Of a DNA stretch of 64,000 bases, positions 32,201-47,200 are shown piece by piece. Source of the stretch: Monodelphis domestica (taxonomy: Eukaryota > Chordata > Mammalia > Didelphimorphia > Didelphidae). Location: the NCBI RefSeq assembly GCF_027887165.1, contig NC_077227.1, positions 79,244,930 through 79,308,929 on the forward strand, given 5' to 3'. The translations under genes were made by a program, and so were the position numbers. The notes under the pieces were generated by a model that did no database searches, was not told the DNA's origin, and was given only the letters and a program-made list of their open reading frames with translations. The stretch's first letter is position 1, and every line of letters begins with the position of its first letter.

Positions 32201-35200
32201 AAAAAAACTGTAAAAGAGAGTTACTTTCAATGACCATGTAGAACAGTCTTTGGTTTATTTGCTTTTAGTTTATTTTGGATGCTCCACTGATGGAAGGACA
32301 ATTGTTAACTCTATTAGTTCTTTGAATATTTTACAGAAACCACTACTATATTAGTTAAAAGAATGTTTATTAAGCACATTGTGCTTAATAAATAAATTAA
32401 AAATTAAAATTAAAAAATCAATAAATTGGATATGCAAAGTTAAGATTGTGTCCTTTCTCAAGTTGCTTAGATCTGGTGGGGAGGCATGATATGTACATTT
32501 AGCTAACTTGTAGGATCATAACCTTAGAATTTAAAGGATCATAACCTGAGAACTTAAAGGGACCTTCCCTTGCATCCAACTCCTTTATTTTATGGATAAA
32601 CAAATTGAGACCCAGAAAGGTTGTCATTTTCTGTGTATCATGCTTTTGGCCAGTACTCTATCTGCAAATTAGAAAGAGATAAGTAATTGAGAAGTCCAAA
32701 CAAATTGTACTTAGAGATTTTCTTGGAGTGAGGAAAATCACTATGAATGTCAGATTCTCTTAAAATATTAAATCCGTGGTATCAAACAGGTATGAATGGT
32801 TTAAGATTAAAATCAAGTTTATGATTAACATTTCTAGACATAGGAAATTTTTGACTTTTATTTAGTGAAGAAATATTTTGATAATGTTTAAAGGTCTTAG
32901 GTGCAATTATTAATTACAAATAATTAACATTAAACTGAAGTTTTAGTTTCAGTAGTATTTCAGTCATTTTTCAGATGTGAGAAAATCTTAAATATTTGAC
33001 TCAAATATTGACAAATTCTGCAACTCATAGGATGTGATATTTTAATGAATTACTGGATAAAAATGGAATCGCGTACATATCAGTTCACTAACGCTGAATT
33101 GTCTCCTGATACTGTTTTAAATATATTTTTCTATAAAATATAAGGAAATGCTCCCTGAAACTTCCATTGCTGCTATTTGGCAAACCTTTTACCAGCAAAG
33201 AATTATTGAAAATGGACTTACTTTGGAACATAACATTGAACAGATAAAGAGGTATTGATGCCAGTGAAATCAATTATAATTTTTTCCATTATGGGAGAGA
33301 CCTTTGAATTTTGAGGGCATGGAGGAAAAGGAGATGCTAAGGGACAGAGTGAAAAGTGAAGAGACAGATTCTGTGGTCCTAATAGGTGTTAACTAAATAA
33401 GTACTTGGGAATTGAATTTACAGTGGAATGAAGGTGTTTTTTGTTTGTTTTTTTAACTTTTACCATCTGTCTTAGAAGTGATACTAAGTATCACTTCCAA
33501 GGCAGAAGAGTGGTAAGGGCTAGGCAGTTGGGGTTAATTGACTTGCCCAGGATCACACAACTAGAAAGTGTGAGGCCATATTTGAACTGAGGTCTTCCTG
33601 ACTCCAGGTCTGGTGCTCTGCCTACTGAGCTACTTGTTCTAGCTGCCTCCAGAACATAGTTTTTAATAACTAAAGACAGCCAACTTTGATATAAAGAATG
33701 TTGTCCAGGAATAAAATTTAAATTAAAATCTTGTTCTTTGGGATGGTAAAGAAATCCAAGAAATGTTTAAGATAATTTATTATGATGACCACATGTAAAT
33801 TTGTTTAATAGAATTACATAAGTTGATTACATATTTGACATTAGTGCCATGGAACACAATTGCTAGTAAAACTTTTAAATGGTTTGGATGGATTATCCTT
33901 ATCCAGCATGATATTTCTTAATATTCTCAAGTATGTAGATCTTTTTAAAGATATCCTTAGATCAGGGCTTATCACTCTGGGGTCCATGAACTTAAATTTT
34001 TTTGATAACTATTTCAATATAATTGGTTTTCTTTGTAATCTTGTGTATTTTATACATTTAAAAAAATTTAGAGGAGACATAACCTTCAACAGTCTAAGGG
34101 GGCATGGCATCAAAAATGTCAAATGCAATGCTTTAGGTGAAAATGTGGTTAGAGCGGCTTAGTGGAGAATTCCTAGATTCTTAAATTTTTTAAAATTAAT
34201 TAAAAAATGTTCCTATGATTACATGATTTTTGTCACCCTTCCCTCTCTTGGAGTTGACAAGCAGTTTCACTGGGTTTTATATATATATATGTGATATACA
34301 TATATATGGAAATAGGATTTGAATGATTATATATATATATATATTCATTTTGTAATAAAGTAATCTTTTAAAACCCAAAGCCCAAATCATATATTCATGA
34401 ACCATGTGATTAATCATTTTTCCTTCTGGATTTCTACTATAGTTCTTTCTCTAGTTGTAGTTAGCATTCTTTTTCATAAATCCCTCAGGGTTGCTCTGGA
34501 TCATTACATTGCTTTTAGTAGCAAAGTCAATTGCATTTGATCATCCCACAATGTTTCAGTTATGGTATACAATGTTCTCCTGGTTCTGCTCATTTTACAA
34601 TGCATCATTTCATGTGGGTCTTTCCAGTTCTTATAGAAATCAAGCAGTTCATCATTACTTATAACACAATAGTATTCCATCACTGTGATATACCACAATT
34701 TGTTCAGCCATTCCCCAATCAAGGGACACCTCCTCATTTTCCAGTTTTTTGCCACCATAAAAAGTGCAGCTATAAATATTTTTGTGCAAACATAACCTTT
34801 CACATTTTTTTTTAATCTCTTTGGGATCCAAACCCAGTAGTGGTATTGCTGGATCAAAGGGCAGGCAGTCTTTTTTAAGTCCTTTGGGCATAATTCCGAA
34901 TTGCCTTCCAGAGTGATTGGATCAATTCACAACTGCACGAACAATATGTTAGTGTCCCAATTTTGCCACATTCCCTCCTATATTTATTATTTTTCTTTAT
35001 TATCATATTGGCCACTGTTAGGTATAAGGTGGTACCTCAGAGTTGTTTTGATTTGCATTTCTCTAATCAGGAGGGATTTATAACATTTTTTTACATGACT
35101 TGATAGTTTTGATTTCTTCATTTGAAAACTCAGTATTCTTATCCCTTGTCCATTTTTCAATTGTGGAATGAATTCCCAGATTATTTTGAAAAAATTGGAT

Positions 35201-38200
35201 GTGGTGGAAAAAGAACTAGCATGAAGCCCGGTTTTTTTTTTTTGGTTTAATTAAACATTTTTTTAAACTAACTCAATCTATAAAATGATGGAGTGATAAG
35301 TGAAGATTCCTTTCCACTTATATAAAATTCCTTATTCCAATTTATGATCCTCTGAAATATGAAGTTATTCAGCTGTACTTTATTGGCTCAGTGTAAGGCA
35401 GGATGAACCTGGAGCCAGGAAGACCAGAATTCAAATTTGGCCTTAATATTTTGCTAGTTTTGTCAGTCAATACACATTAAGTGCCTACTCTGTGCCAGAC
35501 ACTGTGCTAAATACTGGGGATACAAATACAAAAAGTTAATCCTTTTCCACAAGGAGCTTACAATCTGAAGGAGAAGACAAAACACAAAATGAAACTGAAA
35601 ACGTGAGGAGGGTGATGGAGCCAAGACTAGATGGTGGACAAGTAGACTAGTCAAGTATTATTCAGTTCACTCCCTTGTTTTACTTATGAAGAAACTATGA
35701 GACCTAGCAATGGGGCAGTCAGGACTAAGACCTTGATATATGTACCTCCAATCCATTAATCTCCCTATCCAATGCCATATTTTTATATACTTTTACAAAC
35801 AGTTACCAGCTTATTAATCCAGAAAGATCATTAAAAACCAACAAGCAAAAGGACAGCAATACTAGTAACTCTTATTTTACCTTTGCATTGCTTCTTTTTT
35901 CTACTTTCTTTTGACAGCTAGAGGGTAAGTTTCTCAAGGTCATGAACTGAAAAATTTCGTTTGTGCTTCTTAACATTGTCAAGCATAGTGCTAGATAAGA
36001 TGGATCTTTGATAAATGTTTATTAAAAGAAATTGATTGGGGAATGTTGGAGAAAAGAGTATATATGCAAAGGGGAAACTATTTTGGTAATAGTATGCAGA
36101 ACAGTGAATGATGCTTACCAGTCATGAGAGTATAGATAGAGGCTTCAGAATTAGAATACTAGTCCTATTTTTATGAGACTGGGTATATTCTTATTTCCTT
36201 GTCCCTTTGTGTCCTTGACAACCTAGAAGCCTCTAATGTCAGAAGACCCACTCGGTGTCCAATATAGGCTGTACTTAATTCTTACTATTAAAACATTATA
36301 TCATTAGATAATTTTCAGAGATTTCATGGATGCTTTGTTGTGGCTTTTGTCTCTTTCCTTTCTAGCTCTTAAAAACATGTTTTAGAAAGCAAAATTTAAC
36401 TCCTCACAAATAAGATCAACATCATTTGTGCTTTATTTTAAATATACAGAGCAAGAATTCTTTTAATTTCATTCTTACCTCTACTATTTTTGTAGACTGG
36501 GAATTGATATAATTTTCTGGTGTGTACATTTGAAACAGAAACAACCTGTTTACAGATACTCTGAAATTGGGAATTACTGCAATTGAAAAAGCTTTTAAGT
36601 TTTTTGATGTTAAAATCATATTTAAATAAGGGATAATGAAGTTTACTGAAATTATGATCTCTAAAGCTTTCACTAATAGATTGTGCCTATCTATAATGTT
36701 ATGTGTTGTATATGTTATAAAATATCCACCCCTCTTTTGCCATGATAGTAAAAGTTTATAAAAACTTGACAACTACTTATTCAAGTAAGTTATTTAGAGA
36801 CTCTTTTCTCCATGGGTCCAATTTAAAAGCTAAAAAAAATGGAAAAGTTTCCCTCAATTTGTCAAGCTTGGCTGCTGTTGTTGTTGGTTTTTTTTTGTGG
36901 GTGTTTTTGATATTCACTTCTTGGATTTAGAATTTTATTATGTGGTCAATATAACTGAGAGTTAGCTCTAAATGACTTCATTTCCAAGTATATAAGACTC
37001 ATTCATACCTATTTTATATATCTTTTAAAAGTATACAATTCTATACATCAAGTTTATACCAAAAATAAATAATTTGGATTAATATAATACTATGTATGAC
37101 TAGTATCTTTGCCCTTGGATGCATATAGAGCATTTCAAAAACCTTACTTCAAGTAAGAAGTGAAAATAGCCATTAAAGTCCTTATCAATAGGACTTCATG
37201 TCAAAGGATTAAAATTGAACTTTTGATTATTCCCCTTATTTTCTTTTCCCATAAGGACATAAATTATAAAGTTATAGAAGTTGGACTAGACCACAGGTTC
37301 TTAACTTGATGTACTTATCCATCCGATTCTGGGGATGAATTTCAGTTGAGTGTGTGGACTCAGCTGGGAAAGAAATTAATGTTTTCACCAACCTCTAACT
37401 AAAAATTAGTTTCTTCTATTTAATTAAAATAATTATTCTGAGAAGTATCTACCTGACTGTCTAAGGGGTCCATGATCTAAAATAGGTTAAGAATTCCTGC
37501 AGTAGCTTTAAAATCCTGTGATTCTTAAGTTTTTCACAAGATTTTTTTTTTATCCTAATCCACAAATATTTAACACTTGTATACCTGGCATTTTAGTTAA
37601 CCTGAGTAGATGATAAGACTGAGTCCAAATCCATTCATCAAATAATTTCTATCAAGTGCACACAGCTTTGTTAATACTTGGGGTTGGTGTGAGAAGAGAC
37701 ATTTGCTCCCAAGTAACATATCTATTTAGGGGAAAAATAGACAGTTTGTAGTTTCATTATTGAGATGCATGTTTATTAGTCTATATGCCAGGTCCTTTGG
37801 AGGGAGAAGGTCAGGTTCGTGTAGGTCAGGCACTTGAAAAGATCTGAGCAGTTTAAAATCAGCTAAGTTAGAAAAAAGATTAGGAGACAGCAGAATGAAT
37901 CAGCGGAGGTGAATGCTGAATTGTACACATTGGAAAAACCCCCACGAAAATGAGAATTCTCTTCTGAGTCAAAGTGAGTGAAGAACCTAAACATGAACCA
38001 GCATGGAGAATCTGGAGTAGTAACCAACATTTATATCGTGCTTTAATGTTTGCAAAGTTTTTGAAATGTATGATCTTATTTGATCTTTACAATACTTTGA
38101 GGCAGGTTCTATTATAATCTTTATAGGTTAGGATGTTGAGTGCCAAAGAATTTATGATTCACTTATGGTAAATCAACTAGTTTTTATTGAGAGGAATTTG

Positions 38201-41200
38201 TCTTCAATTCACTCCTAGTTAAGACCTCTAGTTCTTGCCATTAAATCATGTAATTCGTTTTAGTTAAATTATTGTTTCTTTGAAAATGTCATTTATTATA
38301 AACTATGAAAAATAAGAACATTTGATAAACAAGATTAAATTAGTATGTAAAGTTTGGTAAACCTTAAAGTCTTTTGTAAAAGTTTGTTATTATTAATTAC
38401 TAGGTTCAGATCAGTGAGTTCAATGTGGATAGAATTCCCAGTGTGAAAACTCCCTAGTAATAGTAGTAGAAATTACTAATAATGAAGCACTGGTACTTTT
38501 TTATCTTAGAGTCCCAAGAGAGTTGTTTGGGAACTTATAAGAATATGAGCCATTCCTCTTTTGAGAAATGGTGAAAGGATATGGAGAATTGTTGGTAAAA
38601 ATGCTCTAAATTGCTTGATGCAAATTAAAACAGTTCTGATGGTACCACCTTGTACCTATCAGATTGGCTAATATGACAGAAGAGGAAAATGACAAGTGTT
38701 GAAGAGGATGTGGAAAAATTAGGACCCTGATGCAGGGTTGGTGGAGTTTTGAATGGATTCAACCATCCAGAATAGAGAACATTTTAGAACCCTGTCCAAC
38801 CATGCTCAAATTGGGTATCTTTTGACCTAGAAATACCACTATTAGATTTGTATCCCAAAGAGATTTGTACCCCCAAAAGAGGGACACATATATAAACATA
38901 TCAACTCTTTGGGGTGGCAAAGAATTGGACATTGAAGGGATGTCCATCGATGGGGCATAGCTGAACAAGTTGTGGTATATAATAGTGATACTGCTGTTAA
39001 GTAATGATGAGTAGGATGCTTTTAGAAAAACCTAGAGAGACTTACATGAACTGATGTAAAGTGAATTGAACAGATCCAGAAGAATAGTGTACTCAGTAAC
39101 AGCAGTATTGTAGGATGATCAGTTGTTAAATGGCTTAGCTATTATTCTAAGCAATGTAGTGATCCAAGACAGTTCAGAAGAACTCATGGTGAAAAATGCT
39201 ATCCACCTCTGCAGAAAGAACTGATAGAACCTGAATGTAAATCAAAGCATACTTCCCCCACACTTCCTTTATTTTTTTGATCATTTATTTTTCACAAAGT
39301 GACTAATAGAAATATGTTTTGCATGACTGCACATGTATAACTATCAGATTGTTTGCCATCTTGTGGAGGAAGGAGAGGAAATGAGGAAGGAGAGAATTTG
39401 GAACTCAGAATTTTAAAGAATGTTAAAAATTGTTTTAGATAAAATTTGAAAAGATAAATATTAAAAAAAAAAAAGAATTGCTTGGGGCACAAAGCTGAAG
39501 GGACTTTTCTAGAATCACATAGCCAGTCTGTCAGAGATAAAATTAAATGTAAATCTTATTGATACTGACCCCCTCCCCCATTACCTCTCAATTTGGTTTC
39601 TATTTTTATTATTTTTAGTCTCAGTATCATTTTATACTATTCAGAATTATTAAGAGCCCACAGAGAGTTTTTATTTATGTGGATTATATTTATTGTAATT
39701 TACTATGTCAGAAATCAAAACATTTTAGTATTATTGTAAAATAGTTTTGACCTCATCAAAAGAATCTCAGAGACCATAGAGGTTCCTGGACTACATTTTG
39801 AGAACTGTTGTATACCATGCTGCTTCTCGTTTAGAAACTTTTTAAAATTTCCTTAACTGACATTTTTAGAGAATGGAGGCTTCTGCTTAACTGTATATAT
39901 ACTTTTTTGTTTTGTTTTGTTTTAACCCCTGCTTAAAATCGAAAATTCTTTAGTTTATTTTCTTCCCTTAATTTTGTATTAAATATATTTTAAATGTTTC
40001 TTTCAGATTCCTTCACTGACTGTTTCATAATCTGTACATGAATTCTGTGTAATTGTGGACATCATGGGAGAGATGTCTGCTAGTGCTGTTGCCAAGACAT
40101 GTCTGAAGTTTGTGTGTGTTTGTCCTAAATAGCCTGAATTCTTGTGATTTACCTGTTCTTTAAGAAATCGAATGCCGCTATGTTGGATTTGGATTAATTG
40201 AGGAGTTTTGTTTTCATAAAACTTTAAAAATAGTATTTTCTCTTTATTGTCTATCTAGATTTCTTGGAAAAGACAATTCTCATGTTTGTAAAAATCCACT
40301 AGGTATGTGTTGAGGGGGATGGATAGATAAATGACAGGTCCATCCATGTCTCAAGGACCTAAGGATTTTTTCACCTCCCCTTTTTTAATCCCCCTTCCCC
40401 CCCTTTTTAAAATCTATTTTACTGTCACAATTTTTATGGATTGAGGAAAGTGAACTCATAAACAATACAGAAGACCAGTCCTTTGGCAACTTCCATACTT
40501 AACCCTCAGAATAATTGGGATAATGGATACCTTCCATGTGTATATTGACTTTATATTATAAATATCAAGGATGCTATGCATCCCTCTCATAGTTATTTTA
40601 CTGAATTTGGTAGCACTTTTTGTTTGTATTTTTTAATAAGCAGGTATAGAGTGTGAACTAGATTTGCCACTGACTTGTCCTGTGACTTTGGGAAAGACAC
40701 TTCAATTGTCTGGGCTGCCCTTTCCTTATCTGCAAAATGACTGGGATCTGAATTAGATAATCTCTAAGGTCCTTTCTGGCTCTCAAAAAACCTCTTGAAC
40801 TATTTTCCCATTTGTATTATGAGAAGAAGGACTATGTTTAATACTGCATTGTATATTCCTAGTTACTTAAAATGCTCCATATGATATAACTCAAATATTT
40901 GTTGTTGACAAACTTCCAGTTATAGTAAATATATAAATATTGCTTTAGGGTAGTAAAATAGAATGGAAGGTTAGTGTAGTCTTGGGAAAGTTAAAGCTTC
41001 TCTGTGTTTCTGTTTGTCATCTCTAAAATGAGGGATTTGGATTTGGTGTTCTCTGGATATCCTTCCAGCTTTAAATTTTAATCAAGAGAAACTTATTGAC
41101 AAAATTTATTTATTGGGTCTAATATAGCAGACAGAGTCCTGTATGTTTAGAGTCAAGAAACTGGCTGAAATCCTGATTCTGTCTTTTTAGCAACTTTGTG

Positions 41201-44200
41201 GTTCTGAGCAAATTCTCTCGGAACATTAGTTTCCTCATCTGTAATATAATATTACTGTAATATTTAAATCAATATCCAATAACTCCAAGTGTCATATTTT
41301 ATAAAGTTTATTAATAATCACTTGAAGTAGAAAGAAAATAAACTAAAAGAAAAAGAAGTTGAAACCTGATTATCAAACAAAAAATAAACCCATGTGTGTA
41401 GATTCTCCTGCCTGGTATAAAGCCTGCTTTCCCAGCCACAATCAGGCAAAAAAAGGGGAGGGAGGTGTCAAGCTACACAAAACTTAGATCCTCCCTATGT
41501 TAGCATGTAATGTGAGAAGGAACATGGGAAGCTGGGATTTAGAGTCCTGGGGAGGAAAATCTAATCACACAATCCCTGCTGTGATTCTATTGGAAAATGA
41601 GCATGTAGAAATCTCCCAGATTTACATGCCTAGTTTCCCCAATGAATCAGTACACATAACCAACTTACAGCTCTAAAGATCTTTAACTAGAGTTACATAT
41701 AATGCACTTTCTAAGGGGAAATAATTTATGGATAAGAGAATAGAGCCAATGATTGTTGGGTGCATTGACAAAACCAATTAGGGGGTAGTCTCCTTTGGCA
41801 TAAGAGTTTACATTCAAAATAAATGCATCCAACCTCCCACAGTTCAATTCACAACACCCCTAAAGTTTATTCTGAATCTTTTGGTGCAGTGTGTGGTTTC
41901 TTTAGGCTTCTTTATGTCATCTTCTCCAAGCAGTTCACTTTCTTGATTAGGGGAGTTAGCAAGTTTCTTATCCTAAAATTACTCTCAAACAAAAAATTTT
42001 ATAAATCTAGAACGTTATGACAATAATACAATCCCCCCTGAGGAGGATGTTGACTAACACACAGGTCACCCTAGGATACATGGCTGAGTTATGAGGTATA
42101 TGAATCAAAAGAAAATAAAAATCATGAAAAAAAAGCCCAAAGAAAAAAGTAACTTCTGGATGAAGCATAAAATATCAAAGTCTCATGTGTAAAAATTCTA
42201 AGTAAGGAAAAATAAGCCTATAACAGGTCCTTGAATCAGGGCCTGATTAAAGTGATTTATGTCCCACAAGCCTATAGTAGCAATTATAACAATGTAGCAA
42301 TTACCTATTGGCAGGCAGGACTACAGAATATTGCCATACCATTAAGAGAGAAGTAACTAGACTTTTGAAGGACAAAAGGGAATAGCAGTCCCTGGTCTGA
42401 TTTTACCTTCACTTACAGGGATAGGAGAGCCAAAATGGCAGCCAAACTGAGGTACTTTGCATCTGACATTGTCAAACAACTGCTTCCTCAAACCCCAAAA
42501 ACAAGTCCTTGGTCTTGGTGCAGATTCTCATCAATAATACCAGGATTGGTTGGTCTCCATGACCTTGTGCTTTTTGGCACTGATCCCTTCTTCTGAAACC
42601 AGACACAATTATTAGTCAAAAGTCCCTTAATATTAAATAATCAATGGCAGGTTTCCATGGTCTAAAGCTTTTGGGTATGCATTAATATTATGACTATGAT
42701 TATGATTATGGTAAAGTTATATTAGTGCAAAATTAAAAAAAAACATTAATACAAAAAATGAGAGGAAAGAAAATTCAAGTATCCTATTGTACATAAAAGG
42801 AAAAACAATAGTAAAATTAAAAAAAATAAATTCATAGAGTACATTCCATGAGGCATTGTTAGCCAAGTAGAGGCACAATACAGAGTGCCTCTTTCTCACT
42901 CAAAATTTCTCAAATTTCTCACTCAAAAATGAGATTTATTTCCTTCTTAACTTGGCCATGATCCACAGTGTGAGTGTACATGATTTTTCAGGTAAGAGTT
43001 TTATAAAAAACAGTAATGTAACAGCTAATGCACAGTCTAAGAGGTACCAAAATCCCCCAAATCAGAAGAGCTCATAGATTCTACAAAAGTTACTGATAAC
43101 AGGTTGTAACCATTTTGATGGAGTACATTCATCATCTATGTGACAGTTAAAGGCAAAAAGGAACAGAAGGCTGTTAAGGCAACATGTTACCTTGATGGAT
43201 CTAGTGACAAACCCAGCATCCATAAGGACTTATAGTTTTGCCATGGAAAAGGGTTTGTACAAGTTGACAGTGGGCTTTTATAATGGTATTTTCTCTAGTC
43301 CAGACATAGGGGGAGGTACAAATAAAGACAATGTAACAGAATATATAGCTAAATGGCCAAAACACAGTAGCTGAAAATGACATAGTGTAACTGAAAATAT
43401 TAGATTAAATTAATATGTGAACTTCAAAACCAAAATTAAATCTTAAAGCAAACTATCAGCAAATATAATATATGCAACAAGATGTGAACAATCAATTCAA
43501 GAATCCTTTTCTCTAATCTCAATAGCTGAATTACAGAGACTTCTTCACTGTTTGGAGGGGAACAAACTGAAAGGGTTGACATCAATAAGGTAATGAAGTC
43601 TAAAATTCACCTCCAGACTCTTTAAGGTTCCTTCTCCTCCCCAATATCGTCATCCATCTAGATTACTTTGGTCACGCTTCTAGCGTTCTCCATACACTGA
43701 GCGTAGTGTGGACGAACCCCATATTGGATATGTTGCAGAAAGTGGGCAGGCAAAAATGGCAAGGGGGTGTAGGGAGATGAATCTTCCTTCTGAATCTCAA
43801 GATTACTCAAGCTAACAGCAAGGACAAGTGCATCCAGGAACGCTAGGAAGAAAAGACATCCTAAAGCTGTAAACTGCACAAGCTTGGTAAGGCTCTGGAA
43901 ACAGGAGCTGTTTGAGATAGGTAGGAAACTGGGTCATGCTTGCAATCTCTATTACCTGTCTGTAGGTGGCGCTACCCTAGTATGTACTGAGTAAAGTTAA
44001 GAGGTTTGGAAGAGTAAACTTCCTTCCCCCTACCTCCTAGAGGTAAAAATGCTAGAGAGCCCCTTGCTTCCACTTTCTAGTGGGCAGGGGATTGCTGCTC
44101 CCCTTGATTGTTCTCCTTAGCTATGTAGGCAGAGAGTTAAGAGGTTGGAAGCTTGCCTCCAGGTGAAAGCCCTGAGGAAGCTAATTGTTGCCTAAGAGAA

Positions 44201-47200
44201 ACATCTACGCTTCCAAGGCAGCAGCAAGCACTGAGGTGTTAGTAATGTGATGGAAATTTATCCTTTTATCAGCTGCGCAGAAAGCTGCTCACAAGTACCC
44301 CTAGCAATGCCTGGTCAAACATGGGAGGAAGTAGCAGGGGGAGGAGGCTTTTAAAACTAATCTGTCTTTTTGTCTATTAAAAAAATTACTCTACCAACTT
44401 AGAGAAGGGGCAAGGGTCCTAAACTCCCTTTGTGGTTGCCACAATGTAAGATTTAAGTCAGTATCCAATATCTCCAAGTATTATATTTTATAAAGTTTGT
44501 TAATAATCACTTGAAGTAGAAAATAAACTAAAAGAAATAGAAGTTCAAACCTAATTATTTAACAAAAAGTAAACCCACATGTAGAGATTCTCTTGCCTGG
44601 CATAAAGCCTGTTAGCCCAGCCACGATCAGGTGAAAAGAGAGAGGGGGCCAAGCTACACAAAACATATCCTCCCTACATAACATGAGAAGGAACATGGGA
44701 ACCTGGGATTTATAGTCCTGGGGAGAAAAATCTAATTATATAATATTTGTACTTTATATCTCACAAATTGTTATGAGGAAATTACCTTTTTTGGTGAACT
44801 GTAAAGGTATATGTAAATGTGGATGAAAGAAAAGAGTTTAGTTGAAGATGACAAGTACTAAACTGGGTGAATAAAGAATTGTGCCATAGGAAAAAAAATA
44901 GGAAAATTGAAAGGAAAGATGTATGACTAGGTAGATGATAGGTTTCTTTGGTGACAGAGTTAGTGGAAATGCCTAGTAATAAATTAATCATAACGGCCTG
45001 AAAATTTATATGATATACTGGGATCGGAGATAGAGATTCAAGAGTCATTAGCATGGTTGTGATTATGAACAGCTCTCTCAACTATATGAACAGTACAAAT
45101 GGAAGTGGAATTGTGAGCATTAACTGAGCAATGTCAAGAAGTTTGCAAGCATATTAATTATTTTCTCTAAGGTATACATGTACTTGATACATATAATTCT
45201 GTGTTTAGATGGCAAAAAATTGAGGCAGTATTTTTGGAAAGGTGGGGGAAATGATCTCATTGTATTTAGAGCTGGAAGGGACTTTGGAAGTCATTGGTAC
45301 AGCCACCTCATTGATGGGGAAATTGAGGCCCAGAGAGTTGACAACTTGCTTAAGATCACAGAGGTATTAAAGTAGCATACAGTCTTGAGTTTGTACCCAG
45401 GTCCTTTGACTCCACAGCCAGGTTATTATTAAGGAACATTTTTGTTCATGAATTACATACCAAAATTTACTCCTCATAGAATCAGTGAATCATTAGTGTT
45501 AGAAGAGACCTTTAGATGATTATCTGATCCAGTCAGTTTATAGATTAGGAAATTTGAGGCCCACAGTCACATAACTAGATTTGTGACTAGTCTGAAACTA
45601 GGGGCCAGGTATTCTGACTGAAGTAATTTCTGGTAGATTGTGCCTTCCTTTCATAGTGTTAATGTTCTTTGTGATTTGCCTGAATTGCTTTCACAATTCA
45701 ATCTACCTTTTTTGAAATATATTTTTATTGTTATTTGGACCCATTCCTTATAATAGAGGTAGAGAGTCTGGACCTGTGATTCAGTGATATTTGGAGTTCC
45801 TTGTTGTGGAAATGTCTTCTTTCTATGCAATTCTGTGCCTTCTCTGCAACTTAAGAGTTGCCTAAAGTAGGAAAGGTTAAATGACTACATAGCCAGTATA
45901 TGCCAGAGGAGGGAATTGAACACACTTCCTGGCTTTGACTCTGGCTCTCTACTATACCACACCATAAAACTGACCAGGTTTTGATTTTTAAAAAAATTTA
46001 TTTAATTGATTAATTTAGAACATTTTCCCAGGATTACAAAAATAATTTCTTTTCCCTCCCTTTCCCCCAACCCCCTCCCATACCCGACACCCAATTTCAC
46101 TGGGTTTTACATGTATCTTTGGTCAAGATGTATTTCCATATTATTGATATTTGCACTAGGGTGATCATTTAGGGTTTACAACCCCAATCATATCCCCATT
46201 GACACATGTGATCAAGTGGTTGTTTTTCTTCTATGTTTCTACTCCCACAGATTTTCCTCTGAATGTGGATGTGGATGACCAGTTTTTGAAAAAAAGATTC
46301 CAGCTTGCTTTGAAAGAATGTATTTTTTACTTTTGCCATTGAGATCTATTAATCATTTCTGCATTTCACAGTTTGGCTCTGTAGTCTTACATCATTTGTT
46401 CTTTCTTGTTGGGATTTTAAGGATTCAGTTCTATAAATTGCCTTTTTTTGCTACTATTATAGTAACTAATGTATTAGAGTAGAAGGTAGCTTTAAATGTT
46501 AATTCCAGTATGTTGTAATTGTGCTTTTGGCAGAAGGTATTCTTCAGGGAATAAAAGTTGATTAGAAAATTGGCATGAAACTGGGATTAAAGGTACAGAG
46601 CTGATAACCATGCATGTAAAGGTACTATAAGGTATATCAATAAATGTAAAGGGCTAAATATAGATCCTTGGGAGGTATTCAGAGTCAGAGAGTAGGTTTG
46701 GGATTAAGTACATCATCTGGCAAAATAAAAACTAATGAAGGAATGCTTGAAATATATGAGAACCAGAATGGAAAAATAGCTTAAACTAGAAATAATTGGA
46801 CAAAAGGAGAGAGTTAGAAATAGGCATAATTTGAAGAAGGAACTTTTTTTACTTTATTCTTGTATTTTTTGTACTAATATTGTGGTCTTCATTCAGGAAA
46901 GGAAAGAGACATGTGATTTTTTCCCCCCAATATAGAAAAAATTTTCACTTACATTTTAGAAACTTTTTTTGACATGTTAGAATTCAGATTTTCTTCTTCC
47001 CTCCCCTCCTTCCTTGCCCAAGGCAATTGAATATTCTGATATGTTATATCCATACTTTCATGTAATATTATTTCTATATTGCTCATGTCTTGATAGAAGA
47101 CATATTACACATACAATAGAAATCTCATGAAGGAAATATAGTAGATGGCAGAGGGATGTAGTTTTAATGCTTGTTTATTTTGAATTTAAGCTATTTAAGG

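Larger units (their letters stand above)
41256..44742 (-). mobile_element. LTR-retroelement with two LTRs and no coding region
   Basis: A fossil element read on the minus strand. The 5' LTR is about 44445-44742 and the 3' LTR about 41256-41571, with roughly 2.9 kb between them. The LTRs are clearly alike, differing by roughly an eighth by eye. Each has an AATAAA signal (plus-strand 'aagttt(a/g)ttaataatca') about 45 bases before its end. A TGG-starting primer-binding-site-like stretch lies just inside the 5' LTR (plus-strand 'gtggttgccacaatg', 44432-44446). No gag, pol or env similarity is visible, so it seems non-autonomous or badly worn. Family unknown, possibly MaLR/ERVL-like. It is younger than the MIR it splits. 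Confidence 0.72.

Noticed and set aside
36422-36772. 116-residue minus-strand frame
   Set aside because: AT-rich chance frame (I, K, F, L rich), no family resemblance, no promoter or splice support.
41572-44444. gag, pol or env genes inside the LTR element
   Set aside because: Only short frames with no retroviral motif are visible. I could not assign any part of the interior.
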